DNA of 64,000 nt. It comes from Bacteroidota bacterium. Its GTDB lineage: Bacteria > Bacteroidota > Bacteroidia > Flavobacteriales > Flavobacteriaceae. Made by a program: the position numbers and the translations under genes. Every line of letters starts with the position of its first letter. The first letter of the stretch is position 1. Location: positions 186,001 to 250,000 of the forward strand of contig JAJRRO010000032.1 of assembly GCA_024279425.1 (NCBI GenBank). The letters run 5' to 3'. This document shows positions 24,215 to 33,600 of the stretch, piece after piece. The notes below the pieces were generated by a model. It had not been told where the DNA came from. It saw only the letters and a program-made list of their open reading frames with translations, and searched no databases.

Positions 24215-27151
24215 TTATTGCATTTGACGTAACAAATAATCTCGTTCCTCCTCTTTTAGGGATTCAACGGACTCAAGTAGCTGCTCTGCCTGCTGGCTGT
24301 TCAAGTAGGATTCAAAATGAGTTATAATTTCCTCGGTGTCCGGGGTCTTGGACAAATCAAAAATTATCTCCCTCTCAGACTCTTCCATCATAACCACTAC
24401 TTTGTCTATCATTGGGTTCTCTCCAAGTATGTTCTCAATTTCATTCAGTTCAATTCTATGACCCCTAATCTTCACCTGCTGATCCGCTCTTCCCAAAAAT
24501 TCAATATTTCCGTCTTTCAGGTAACGTCCAAGATCTCCTGTTTTGTACAGCTTTTTTTGAGAACCTTGTTCAAAAGGATGGTTTATGTATGCCACACCTG
24601 TAAGGTCCGGTCTATTAAAATAGTTCCCTGAAAGGCCTGCCCCTCCAACGTAAATTCCCCCAATTGCTCCAAGTGGTACCAACTTAAGGGATTCACTTAG
24701 TATATATATCTCCGCATTGGCGACTGGTTTTCCTATGGGTACCACGCTACCAATATTTTCTTTGCTAATTTGATATGCAGTACACCATACCGTTGCTTCT
24801 GTTGGTCCATATTCATTGTACAAGGATACTTTTTCGAGTTTTTTAAAATGAAGATCACATAAAGAAGAGGAACAAGCTTCACCAGCGACGATTACAGTGG
24901 TCAAAGAGGGTAATTTGGAAAGGTTGCTGTACTCAAGAATCATCTTATAGAGCGAAGGCAACATAAGGGTATGACTCACTGAATTTGCAAGAATGACATC
25001 CCCAATTTTGTCAATATCCTGTTCTATCCATTTTTCGGAAATCACTAAAGTGCCTCCAGTGCAGAGCGTCCAAAAAATACCTGCTTTCGAACTATCAAAA
25101 GCAATAGAGGAAAGCAATAAAAATGCACTGGGATTTTCAGGATAATAGGTGAGCCTTCCTTGGGTAGAATTAATGATGTTGTTATGGGTTATGGGAACTC
25201 CCTTTGGCTTCCCCGTGCTTCCTGAGGTATATATTACGTATGCTATCGCATCCTTCAGTTGAACCGGTAATTTTCTGGCAGTATGTATATTCTTGTCCTT
25301 TACCACATCATCGAACATAAGAACAGCTCCCTTGAATCGATCAAAAAGGGGAGTCAGTGTTTTTTGGGTCAAAATCACCTGTACTTTGGAATCCATTAAC
25401 ATAAATTCAATGCGCTTGCTTGGGTAATCGGGATCAAGGGGCAGATATGCGCAACCCGCTTTTAATATGCCCAACAGGCAGGTAATCATTTCCAAAGAAC
25501 GTTCCGTGCATAGCCCCACAATTTCATTTTCCCCCTTAGAATAGCTTAAGATACGTTGGGCAACTATGTCTGACTCTAAAATTAATCTTTTATAAGTCAT
25601 AGATTCGTTCCCGAATACCAGTGCTTGTCTATCTGGGTTTTCTTGGGCTGCTTCCTCAATAATTTGATGAATTGCCGTAAAATGCTCAAATGGCCCGTTT
25701 TCCAGATTTTGATGGGTAAGGAAAAATGCTTTTTCCTTTTGGCTAAGCATAGGTATTTCTGAAATCGACCGGTCAGGATTGGTCGTAATACCCTCTAACA
25801 ATAATCTGTAATGTTCTTGAAATCTGATTATGGTCGGTTCTTTGAATAGATCGGTGGAATACTCAAACTCAGAAGAAAGCAACCCGTCTTCATTGGAAAT
25901 GTAGAGGGTTAAATCAAATTTGGAAATACCTTTGTTAAAAAAGGTGTACGATAGATCAATATCACGTCCAAAAGAAGGGGAAGGAGGTGCGTCATGGTAG
26001 ATGAACATAACACGGAAGAACGGATTGGTTCCGAGAGATCTTTCGGGTTTTAATTCTTTTACCAATACATCAAACGGGACATCCTTATTGGAGAATGCCT
26101 CCAAGGTGGTCTCACGCACTTTTTCAACCAATTTCATAAAGTTCATTGATGGAGACAAGCCTGTTCTCAAGACTATGGTCTCATCAAAAAAACCTATAAT
26201 ATCCTCCAATACTTTTGAATTACGTGTGGAGATAGGCGATCCAATTAATATATCTTTTTGCCCACTATATCTGAATAATAAGAGGTAATACACAGAAAGC
26301 AACAAAACATAAGGTGTTGTCTCCAGCTTTTTGGATAAGTCCAATAGACGCTTGGAAAGCCGTTCTGAATAATTTTGAATATGTGAGGCTCCCTTGAAAG
26401 AGGATTGCATTGGTGCCGGATGGTCCGTAGGAAGCTCCAATGTAGGAATCTCACCTGATAATTTCTGCTTCCAATAGTTTAGTTGGATTTCATCCACTTT
26501 TTTTTTCTGCTCCCAATAGGCGTAATCGGTATACTGAATTTTGGACTCGTTCTTAATTATTGGATGCCCCGAGTTCAGCTCATTATAATAATTTGCAAGC
26601 TGTTCGCTAAAAATGCCCATAGACCACTTATCTGTAATAATATGGTGCATGGTTATCAATAAAACAGTTTCCGTTGTACTGAGTTTTAGAATTGAAGCAC
26701 GCATCAATGGTGCCTTGTCCAGATTAAAATATTGTAACGAATCCAAAGTCAATAATTCTTCTTGCCTCTCTTTTTTGTCTGTCGCAGCCAAGTCGCTCAG
26801 ATCGAAGCTTGTAATCGCCAATTGTAGATTATCATCAAATTTTTGAATGGCTTTGCCATTGACGAAATGATATGAGCATCTTAGGATATGGTTTGCAGCG
26901 AAGATCATTTGCAAACTCTCTCGTAGATTTTCTACTTGTAGTTTCCCTTGGAAAGTATAGATTTCGGAAGAATTATAGACAGGGTTCTTAGGATAGAGCT
27001 GTTCAAGAAAATACAACCGTTGTTGCCCTCGGGAAAGTGGAATAATCGCATCTTTCGGGGCTTTGGAAATAGATTTTGATCTTGATTCTTTTTTCTTCTC
27101 CCTATTTTTCCATTTATTCAATAAGGACGAACCATTATCTTCCTTTTTCAT
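24215..27151 (-). CDS. NRPS: condensation domain and adenylation core (A-domain lacks its C-subdomain)
   Basis: The 978 residues start with a charged tail of about 35. The condensation domain (about 38-470) carries H169-H170-xxx-D174 in MHHIITDKWS. The adenylation core (about 490-905) has A3 YTSGSTGKPKG, A5 NEYGPTEAT, A7 YKTGDLGRY and A8 GRADQQVKIRGHRIELNEIE. After A8 comes about 70 residues of insert-like sequence and a stop; A9, A10 and the carrier domain are in the downstream frames. My reading of the specificity residues is D-S-A-M-I-A-E-V-W, which I cannot assign to an amino acid. The module probably adds the last residue before thioesterase release. Confidence 0.85.
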   Translation of the reverse strand: MKKEDNGSSLLNKWKNREKKKESRSKSISKAPKDAIIPLSRGQQRLYFLEQLYPKNPVYNSSEIYTFQGKLQVENLRESLQMIFAANHILRCSYHFVNGKAIQKFDDNLQLAITSFDLSDLAATDKKERQEELLTLDSLQYFNLDKAPLMRASILKLSTTETVLLITMHHIITDKWSMGIFSEQLANYYNELNSGHPIIKNESKIQYTDYAYWEQKKKVDEIQLNYWKQKLSGEIPTLELPTDHPAPMQSSFKGASHIQNYSERLSKRLLDLSKKLETTPYVLLLSVYYLLLFRYSGQKDILIGSPISTRNSKVLEDIIGFFDETIVLRTGLSPSMNFMKLVEKVRETTLEAFSNKDVPFDVLVKELKPERSLGTNPFFRVMFIYHDAPPSPSFGRDIDLSYTFFNKGISKFDLTLYISNEDGLLSSEFEYSTDLFKEPTIIRFQEHYRLLLEGITTNPDRSISEIPMLSQKEKAFFLTHQNLENGPFEHFTAIHQIIEEAAQENPDRQALVFGNESMTYKRLILESDIVAQRILSYSKGENEIVGLCTERSLEMITCLLGILKAGCAYLPLDPDYPSKRIEFMLMDSKVQVILTQKTLTPLFDRFKGAVLMFDDVVKDKNIHTARKLPVQLKDAIAYVIYTSGSTGKPKGVPITHNNIINSTQGRLTYYPENPSAFLLLSSIAFDSSKAGIFWTLCTGGTLVISEKWIEQDIDKIGDVILANSVSHTLMLPSLYKMILEYSNLSKLPSLTTVIVAGEACSSSLCDLHFKKLEKVSLYNEYGPTEATVWCTAYQISKENIGSVVPIGKPVANAEIYILSESLKLVPLGAIGGIYVGGAGLSGNYFNRPDLTGVAYINHPFEQGSQKKLYKTGDLGRYLKDGNIEFLGRADQQVKIRGHRIELNEIENILGENPMIDKVVVMMEESEREIIFDLSKTPDTEEIITHFESYLNSQQAEQLLESVESLKEEERDYLLRQMQ

Positions 27152-27171
27152 TTGTTTTTTTAATCAACAGG

Positions 27172-28428
27172 TTATCTTAATCCTAAAAATCTTAAAACAT
27201 CGCCCCCCGTCCTTCGAATTTTTTCATCAAGCACTAGGTTAATATCAAACGCCCGTTCTATAAACCAATATAATGAAATTGCAATTAGTAACATGGAAAC
27301 AAAAACTAGAAATTTGGGATATTGACGAAGTTTTCGAATCAGAAAAAGTACGGGAAAGATCATAGCTATAATAAAGACTTGCCCAATTTCCACTCCCAAA
27401 TTAAACCCGAATAGCGTTAAGGTGAGAAATTCCCCTTTAATTCCCAAATCTCCCAAGACACTTGCAAACCCAAATCCGTGGAACAATCCGAATGAAAAAG
27501 CAATTATCCAATCCCGTCCCTTAAAAATCGGTTTTATGTTGTGGTATGCGGCAAGACCTATGGACAGGGCTATGATCGACTCTACAATCCGAGAAGGCAA
27601 AACAATGACATTCAAGGAAGCCAAACTTAAAGTAATTGTATGGGCAATAGTAAAAAAGGTAATGACCTTAATAATATATATAAATGCTGGCCGGAATTTT
27701 TGAACGGGCTCCCATCCCCAAACATTAAACTTAGGCTTTGTTTTTTCTGGATCCGATACGATTAATGGAGTTTTCCGGCGTACTACGGAAGGTAGAATTA
27801 AAGCAAACAAGAATAGTATATGATCTAAGCCGATCCAGATATGCCAAATACCCTGCTTTACCATGGCTACAAATCCTTTCCAAATGGAAGTATCCGTTAA
27901 GGATAACGCTTGTGAGGTATTGTCCGAAGTGAAATTGAGGGCAATTAACGTTTCGTTGTTGATTAAGCCTGCTTTCCAGTTATATTCCATGGCCACCATC
28001 ATTACGTGGGATGGATCTTCATCAAAAAAAGCAGTGTAGTTGATTTTTAGATTATCTGGTAATTTTTCTGAATTTTCCAATTTAAAATGAAAACGGGCAA
28101 AGGAACCTTCAATGACAGGGAACATACTTATTTCATCCGTAAAGACAATTTGGTAGTCCCCATAAATTGAGGAAAAACTAGCATGTTCAAGAAGATATTC
28201 TTTGATCCGTTCAAAGGAAGGTCGCACATCTTCTACATTGGGATAATCTTTAAGTTGTAAGCCGAAAAATTGGTTCAACTCGTTGACATGAACCTCAAAT
28301 CGCCCTTCAATTCCTGCCTTTTCATAAACTCTGAAATAAATGAAACTTTGATTCGGTTGGTGTGCATAACTTACTAGAGGGGTCAAAATTAAAATAAGGA
28401 AAAAAAAATGTAGCGCTATTTTTCTCAT
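27172..28428 (-). CDS. HupE/UreJ-like membrane protein with large periplasmic N-terminal domain
   Basis: The 418-residue protein has a signal peptide (ending VSYAH), an extracytoplasmic domain of about 160 residues, and a C-terminal HupE/UreJ_2 domain of six to seven helices containing IWIGLDHILFLFALILPS, FFTIAHTITLSLASL and FGLFHGFGFASVLGDLG. The conserved His/Asp residues in these helices (GLDH, AHT, HGFGFA) are those proposed to bind Ni or Co in HupE and UreJ permeases. It lies 20 bases upstream of the C-A NRPS gene in the same direction, so it is probably the first gene of that operon and may handle the metal delivered by the peptide product. Confidence 0.85.
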   Translation of the reverse strand: MRKIALHFFFLILILTPLVSYAHQPNQSFIYFRVYEKAGIEGRFEVHVNELNQFFGLQLKDYPNVEDVRPSFERIKEYLLEHASFSSIYGDYQIVFTDEISMFPVIEGSFARFHFKLENSEKLPDNLKINYTAFFDEDPSHVMMVAMEYNWKAGLINNETLIALNFTSDNTSQALSLTDTSIWKGFVAMVKQGIWHIWIGLDHILFLFALILPSVVRRKTPLIVSDPEKTKPKFNVWGWEPVQKFRPAFIYIIKVITFFTIAHTITLSLASLNVIVLPSRIVESIIALSIGLAAYHNIKPIFKGRDWIIAFSFGLFHGFGFASVLGDLGIKGEFLTLTLFGFNLGVEIGQVFIIAMIFPVLFLIRKLRQYPKFLVFVSMLLIAISLYWFIERAFDINLVLDEKIRRTGGDVLRFLGLR

Positions 28429-28809
28429 AATTGGGTTGGTTTTAATCTAAAGAATTAAGGGGACCGAGAGCTATTAAAAGAGTTTGTCAAATTTTCAAAT
28501 ACTATCAAAGTAATACTCCAAAGCTGTGATTCCCATATTGGAGAATCTTATTAAGATATTAAGAAAACGGTGTTTTTGTATTGTTCAATAAAACTGTATT
28601 TAAATTATAAATATGATAATATTTTGGGAATTTTATTGTCTACTTGCTTTTTTTTCGATGATTGTATATAATTTATGGTTCACCTACATCGTATGCGTTT
28701 GAATACGTAATATACTTGATTTACCTTTATGAAATAAATTTTTAAGAAATTCTGGCCGCTATAAATTTGTTTAAAGAAAAGTGATTTAAATCTAAATTCA
28801 TCGCTCTAT
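28429..28809. promoter_or_regulatory. Divergent promoter region of the NRPS locus
   Basis: This 381-base AT-rich gap separates the two divergent halves of the locus. On the plus strand TAAATTTG at 28762-28769 fits the -7 element and would start transcripts about 40 bases before the adenylation gene, though no clear TTG was seen at -33. Two inverted repeats are possible operators: AAATAT/ATATTT at 28609-28624 with a 4-base spacer, and CGTAT/ATACG at 28690-28706. No gene or riboswitch was recognised. Confidence 0.45.
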
Positions 28810-30375
28810 ATGATCCATACCCTTGCACAAATAATTGAAAGATCAGCTGTTCAATTTCCTGAAAAGGATGCGTTTAGATGTTTGGATAACTCCATTACCT
28901 ATGCCCAACTGAACATCAAGGCAAATCAATTGGCCGCATATCTTATAACTTCCGGTATAATCAAGGGTGAAAGAGTTGGCATATACATGAATCGTTGTTT
29001 GGATACCACAATAGCCGTATATGGTATTCTTAAGGCTGGAGCGGCTTATGTGCCCATGGATCCTTTTATGCCCTTGAACAGAACAATTTCCATAATGCAG
29101 GATTGTGGCATAGAACATGTAATGACAACTCCTTCTCAATTAAAAAAAATAAAGTCACTAGTAGAAAAGACCTCTTTCTTGAAATCCATAGTTGGGATAA
29201 GTGAAAATTTGGGCACGACCACATTTTCATGGGAAAATATCTATTCTAAATCTTTGGAAGACTTTTGTCCACCACGAATAATGGAAGAGGATTTGGCCTT
29301 TATTCTCTATACTTCAGGTTCTACAGGTATACCAAAAGGAATCATGCATACACACAAAAGTGGGCTCAGCCTCGCAAGGCTTGCGGCCAATCTATATGAT
29401 TTTAATGAAACTGATCGTATCGGTACTTTTGCGCCCCTACACTTTGACCCCTCTACTTTTGGCTACTATGCTTCACCTTTGGTAGGGGCCACTGCTGTAA
29501 TTATACCGGATGCCCATTTAAAACTGCCTGTAAGTCTATCTGCTTTGGTGGAAAAAGAAAAAATAACTGTTTGGTTCTCAGTGCCCCTTGTACTTATACA
29601 GCTATTAACAAAAGGAGAAATAGAAAAACATGATTTCAGTTCGTTGCGCTGGGTATTGTTTGCGGGTGAAGTTTTTATAACTAAACATCTTCGGGCCTTG
29701 ATGCAGCAATGGCCTCACGCACAATTCAGTAACTTATATGGGCCTGCAGAAGTTATTCTTTGTACGTATTATAATTTAGACAGCGTTCCAGAGATGGATG
29801 AACCCATTCCAATAGGTACGGTATGGGGCAATACGGAATATAAGATTCTTGATCATACCGATAAGGAAGCTAAAAAGGGTGTTCCCGGAGAACTGGTGGT
29901 GCGTACTACTACTATGATGCATGGGTACTGGGACAATAAAGCGCTTACCGAACAATCGTTTTATAGAGTTAAAATTGCGTCTGGCTATGATCACATTTAC
30001 TATAGAACCGGTGATCTTGTTAAAGAAAATGACAATAATGAATTGCTTTTTCTTGGTAGAAATGACAGACAGATCAAGTTAAGGGGATATCGCATAGAAT
30101 TGGATGAAATTGAATTCACATTGCTTAAACATGAATTGATAGAGGAGGCAGCGGTCATGGTAGTTGAAAAATCAGATAAAAGCCATGAACTGGTAGCCGT
30201 TGTAAAACCACTTTTTGGTTCCAGTATTGAGGCCCAAAGCCTCACCGCCTTTTGTAAAACATATTTACCTGGCTACGCTGTACCGGAAACGGTGGAAATT
30301 TTAGAAGATTTTCCAAGAACCAGCTCAGGAAAGATAAATCGTAAGGAAATAACCAAAATGCTATTACCCGATTAG
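28810..30375 (+). CDS. Free-standing amino-acid adenylating enzyme (PltF/RedM-like)
   Basis: The 521-residue enzyme is a complete adenylation protein with A3 YTSGSTGIPKGIMHTH, A5 NLYGPAEVILCTYY (Ala replaces the usual Thr of GPTE), A7 YYRTGDLV, A8 GRNDRQIKLRGYRIELDEIE, and A10 SSGKINRKEI. Segments such as ITVWFSVP and LRWVLFAGEVF are typical of stand-alone enzymes that load proline onto a carrier protein. My reading of the specificity pocket is D-P-F-F-L-A-L-L-C-K, six of ten identical to the DLLYLALVCK pocket recalled for PltF/RedM. The substrate may be proline or a relative. The carrier gene follows by 2 bases. Confidence 0.87.
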   Translation: MIHTLAQIIERSAVQFPEKDAFRCLDNSITYAQLNIKANQLAAYLITSGIIKGERVGIYMNRCLDTTIAVYGILKAGAAYVPMDPFMPLNRTISIMQDCGIEHVMTTPSQLKKIKSLVEKTSFLKSIVGISENLGTTTFSWENIYSKSLEDFCPPRIMEEDLAFILYTSGSTGIPKGIMHTHKSGLSLARLAANLYDFNETDRIGTFAPLHFDPSTFGYYASPLVGATAVIIPDAHLKLPVSLSALVEKEKITVWFSVPLVLIQLLTKGEIEKHDFSSLRWVLFAGEVFITKHLRALMQQWPHAQFSNLYGPAEVILCTYYNLDSVPEMDEPIPIGTVWGNTEYKILDHTDKEAKKGVPGELVVRTTTMMHGYWDNKALTEQSFYRVKIASGYDHIYYRTGDLVKENDNNELLFLGRNDRQIKLRGYRIELDEIEFTLLKHELIEEAAVMVVEKSDKSHELVAVVKPLFGSSIEAQSLTAFCKTYLPGYAVPETVEILEDFPRTSSGKINRKEITKMLLPD

Positions 30376-30377
30376 CT

Positions 30378-30608
30378 ATGAAAGAGAGAATTATTCAATA
30401 CATAAAACATGAGATTTGTAATGAGCCATTAGAAGGTATTGATGTACAGGATGACCTTTTAGGAAGCGGCATCGTTGATTCAATGGGAATGATGAAACTC
30501 GTTCTTTTTCTGGAAAATGAATTTAAAGTGCAAATTTCCACTGAGGATATGACTGTGGAAAATTTCATGACAGTGAAAAATATAATGGAATATTTATCAA
30601 AGAAGTAA
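30378..30608 (+). CDS. Free-standing peptidyl/acyl carrier protein
   Basis: The 76-residue acidic helical protein has the phosphopantetheine site S35 in GIVDSMGMMK, then LFLENEFKVQISTEDMTVEN, which is the helix II-III region of carrier proteins. It is placed 2 bases after the adenylation gene and 26 bases before the large NRPS, so it should receive the amino acid activated upstream and present it to that NRPS's condensation domain. The Sfp-type transferase at 21733 would activate it. Confidence 0.9.
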   Translation: MKERIIQYIKHEICNEPLEGIDVQDDLLGSGIVDSMGMMKLVLFLENEFKVQISTEDMTVENFMTVKNIMEYLSKK

Positions 30609-30634
30609 ATCAATTCAACTTAAAATGCACATTA

Positions 30635-33600
30635 ATGAATAAACCTGTTGGCATATCTATACCCTTGACACAAAGTCAATTACTATTGTGGACTGGACAA
30701 AAATTGAATCCAGAGGTTCCTTTATATAATGTGCCCTATGCGTATGTAATATCTGGAGCCGTTTCAGAATCGGTTTTTAGTATGGCCTTCCAAAAATTGA
30801 TCAACAAGGTAGACGTGATGCGCACCATTTTTTTTGAAGAAAAGGGGCAGCCTTACCAATCAGTTTTACCTCATTTGAATTATACGCTTGAATTTGTTGA
30901 TTTTACTTCAACAACCAGTGATAAAGAAGTTAGGGATTGGATGGGACGTAGGAGTCAGCGTTTGTTTGATATGTCTAGGCCTCTATTTGATGCTGCTCTT
31001 TTAAAGGTCGATGACGAAAGGTATATATGGTTCTTAAATGTACACCATCTAATAATAGATGCAATATCTTCTATTATTCTATTTGAAAGAATGTCTGAAA
31101 TATATAGCCTAATTCAAAGTAAGGATGTCGGTGAAATAACAGAATTACCCCGGTATACGGCTTATGTTAATTTTGAAGCGAATCAACGAAAAAGTGATAC
31201 CCATGAAAAAAATGAATCGTATTGGAAGAAAAAGTTAAAAAATGGTTTAGAAACCCCACCATTATATGGGCCTAAGAAACCAACGACTACAACGAGATCT
31301 GAGCGTGTTGGTGTTAAACTTGGTTTGGAGCGATCTCATAAAATCAAGGAATTGGCCGCCCGTCCGGAAATCCGTGCATGGACCCAAGATCTTAGTCTTT
31401 TTAACCTATTCGCTACCCTTCTTTTTGTCTTTCTATATAGGGTCAGTGGTCAGAAAAAAATATCTGTTGGAGCTCCTTTCCATAATCGGACAGCCAATTT
31501 TAAAGAAACTATCGGGCTATTTATCGAATTATTTCCAATAGTTGACGAACTAGTGGAAGAAGACACCTTTTTTTCCGTTCTCCAGCGCATTCGATTAGAA
31601 TCCAACAACAATTTGCGACATGCGCAACCAGGAATGGCCACTTTTGATATAGGCAAAAGTTTTAGTGCCGTTCTGAACTATATGACTTCAAGTTACCCGG
31701 ATTTTGACAAATTCCCTACGAAATCTGAATGGATTCATCCAAACCATTCTGATTCAGCTCATCAAATACGTTGCCATGTGGCAGATTTTGATGCTACTGG
31801 AGAAATTGAAATTTTCTTCGACCTAAACCACGGCACATTTGACCAAAGTCTGTACCAAAAGGTTCCTCAACACTTTTTGAATTTGATGGATGCTATGCTT
31901 GCCAATGTAAATACTCCGATCAATCAACCTGAAATCAGTACCGAGGAAGAGAGGAACAATTTATTGGAAAAATCAGCACCGAATAATACCTATAGTTCTT
32001 TTCTTGAGCTGTTTTCGAAATCTGTTGCAGATAGTCCTAATGAAACGGCATTAAGCTATTGGGACAAAGAGCTCAGTTATATGGCGTTGAACAAAAAAGC
32101 CAATCAATTGGCATCTTATTTACAACAGCAAGGATTAAAACCTAAAGATAAAGTAGGACTGTATTTTTTTCGCAGCCCGGAATATATCATAAGTCTACTT
32201 GCTGTTATGAAATTAGGGGCCACTTTTGTCCCAATAGCTTCGGATCAACCCTCTGAACGCATCACCTATATTCTTGAGAATGCTAATTGCAGCTTGGTCT
32301 TGACAGATAGTATGTTGAGAGTGGGTATGAATAGCGGCCCCGCACGAGTTTTGGAGGTAAATTTGGAAAATATAAGTGCTATAATTTATGAAGAAAGAGC
32401 TATTGATAGACTGCCGAATAAGAATGATATTGCTTACATTCTCTATACCTCTGGGTCTACGGGACGCCCTAAAGGCGTAATGATATCACACGGGGCTTTG
32501 TCCAACTACTTGCAGTGGGCTATGGTTTACTATAAAATGGATAAAGCTTTTATCTTTCCCTTTTTCACTTCTATTGGCTTTGACCTTACCATTACGTCTA
32601 CTTTTCTGCCCCTGCTGAGCGGTGGTGAATTGGTTATATATAGGGAAAGTGATAGCGGTCCGGATATTTCTCTTATGCAAGTGATAGCGGACAATAAGGT
32701 GAATTCCATTAAGCTCACACCATCCCATATTGCTTTGATTCAAGAGCGAGATTTGTCGTCTTCAAAAATTAGGACCATGATTGTTGGAGGAGAAGATTTA
32801 AAGACTAATATCGCGAACTTAATTAAGAAATCGTTAAGAGAGAAGACGCGTATTTATAATGAATATGGACCTACAGAGGCTACAGTTGGCTGTATTGTCT
32901 GTGAGTTTGATCCTGAGCAACATACAGGGGTGTCTGTTCCTATAGGAAAACCTATTTTCAATATAGATGTTTATGTATTGGATACGTATAAAAACAGGGT
33001 TCCCCAAGGGGTGGTTGGAGAACTCTACCTAAGCGGAAGTGGTTTATCCGATGGCTATGTCAATATGGATTCTCTTTCAAAAGAGAAATTCGTTAAAAAT
33101 GCTTTTGTACCCAATGCCAGAATGTACCGTACGGGAGATCTCGCACGTTTGAACAACAATGGAAATCTTGACTATTTGGGGAGGCTTGACGAACAGGTTA
33201 AGCTGAATGGGTTCAGGATAGAACTATCGGATATTGAGGCAAATATTGCTAATCATCCTGCTGTAGAAAATGCCGCAGTAGTGTTGTTAAATGGGAAGCA
33301 TTCAATCCCTGAAAGCGAAGTTGTCAATTGCACGGAGTGCGGTCTGCCTTCAAACTATCCAAATGCAGATTTTGACGAGCAGGGTGTTTGTCATCTCTGC
33401 ACAGCATTTAAGGGATACAAGGAAAAAACGGATAAATATTTTAAAACCGAAGAAGAGCTTAAATTATTGCTCACCTCCAACAAAAATAAGGACAGGTATA
33501 CTGGCTATGACTGCTTATCACTATTAAGCGGCGGAAAGGACAGCACCTACATTTTGGCTAGGCTTATAAACATGGGACTTAAGGTTTTGGCCTTTACCTT

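Noticed and set aside
28690-28706. CGTAT/ATACG inverted repeat as a proven operator
   Set aside because: Five-base arms with a long spacer occur easily by chance in AT-rich DNA; mentioned only as a possibility within the control region.
28810-30375. Could be read as an acyl-CoA synthetase
   Set aside because: Motifs A3-A10, the typical stand-alone NRPS segments (ITVWFSVP, LRWVLFAGEVF) and the carrier gene 2 bases downstream favour an amino-acid adenylating enzyme.
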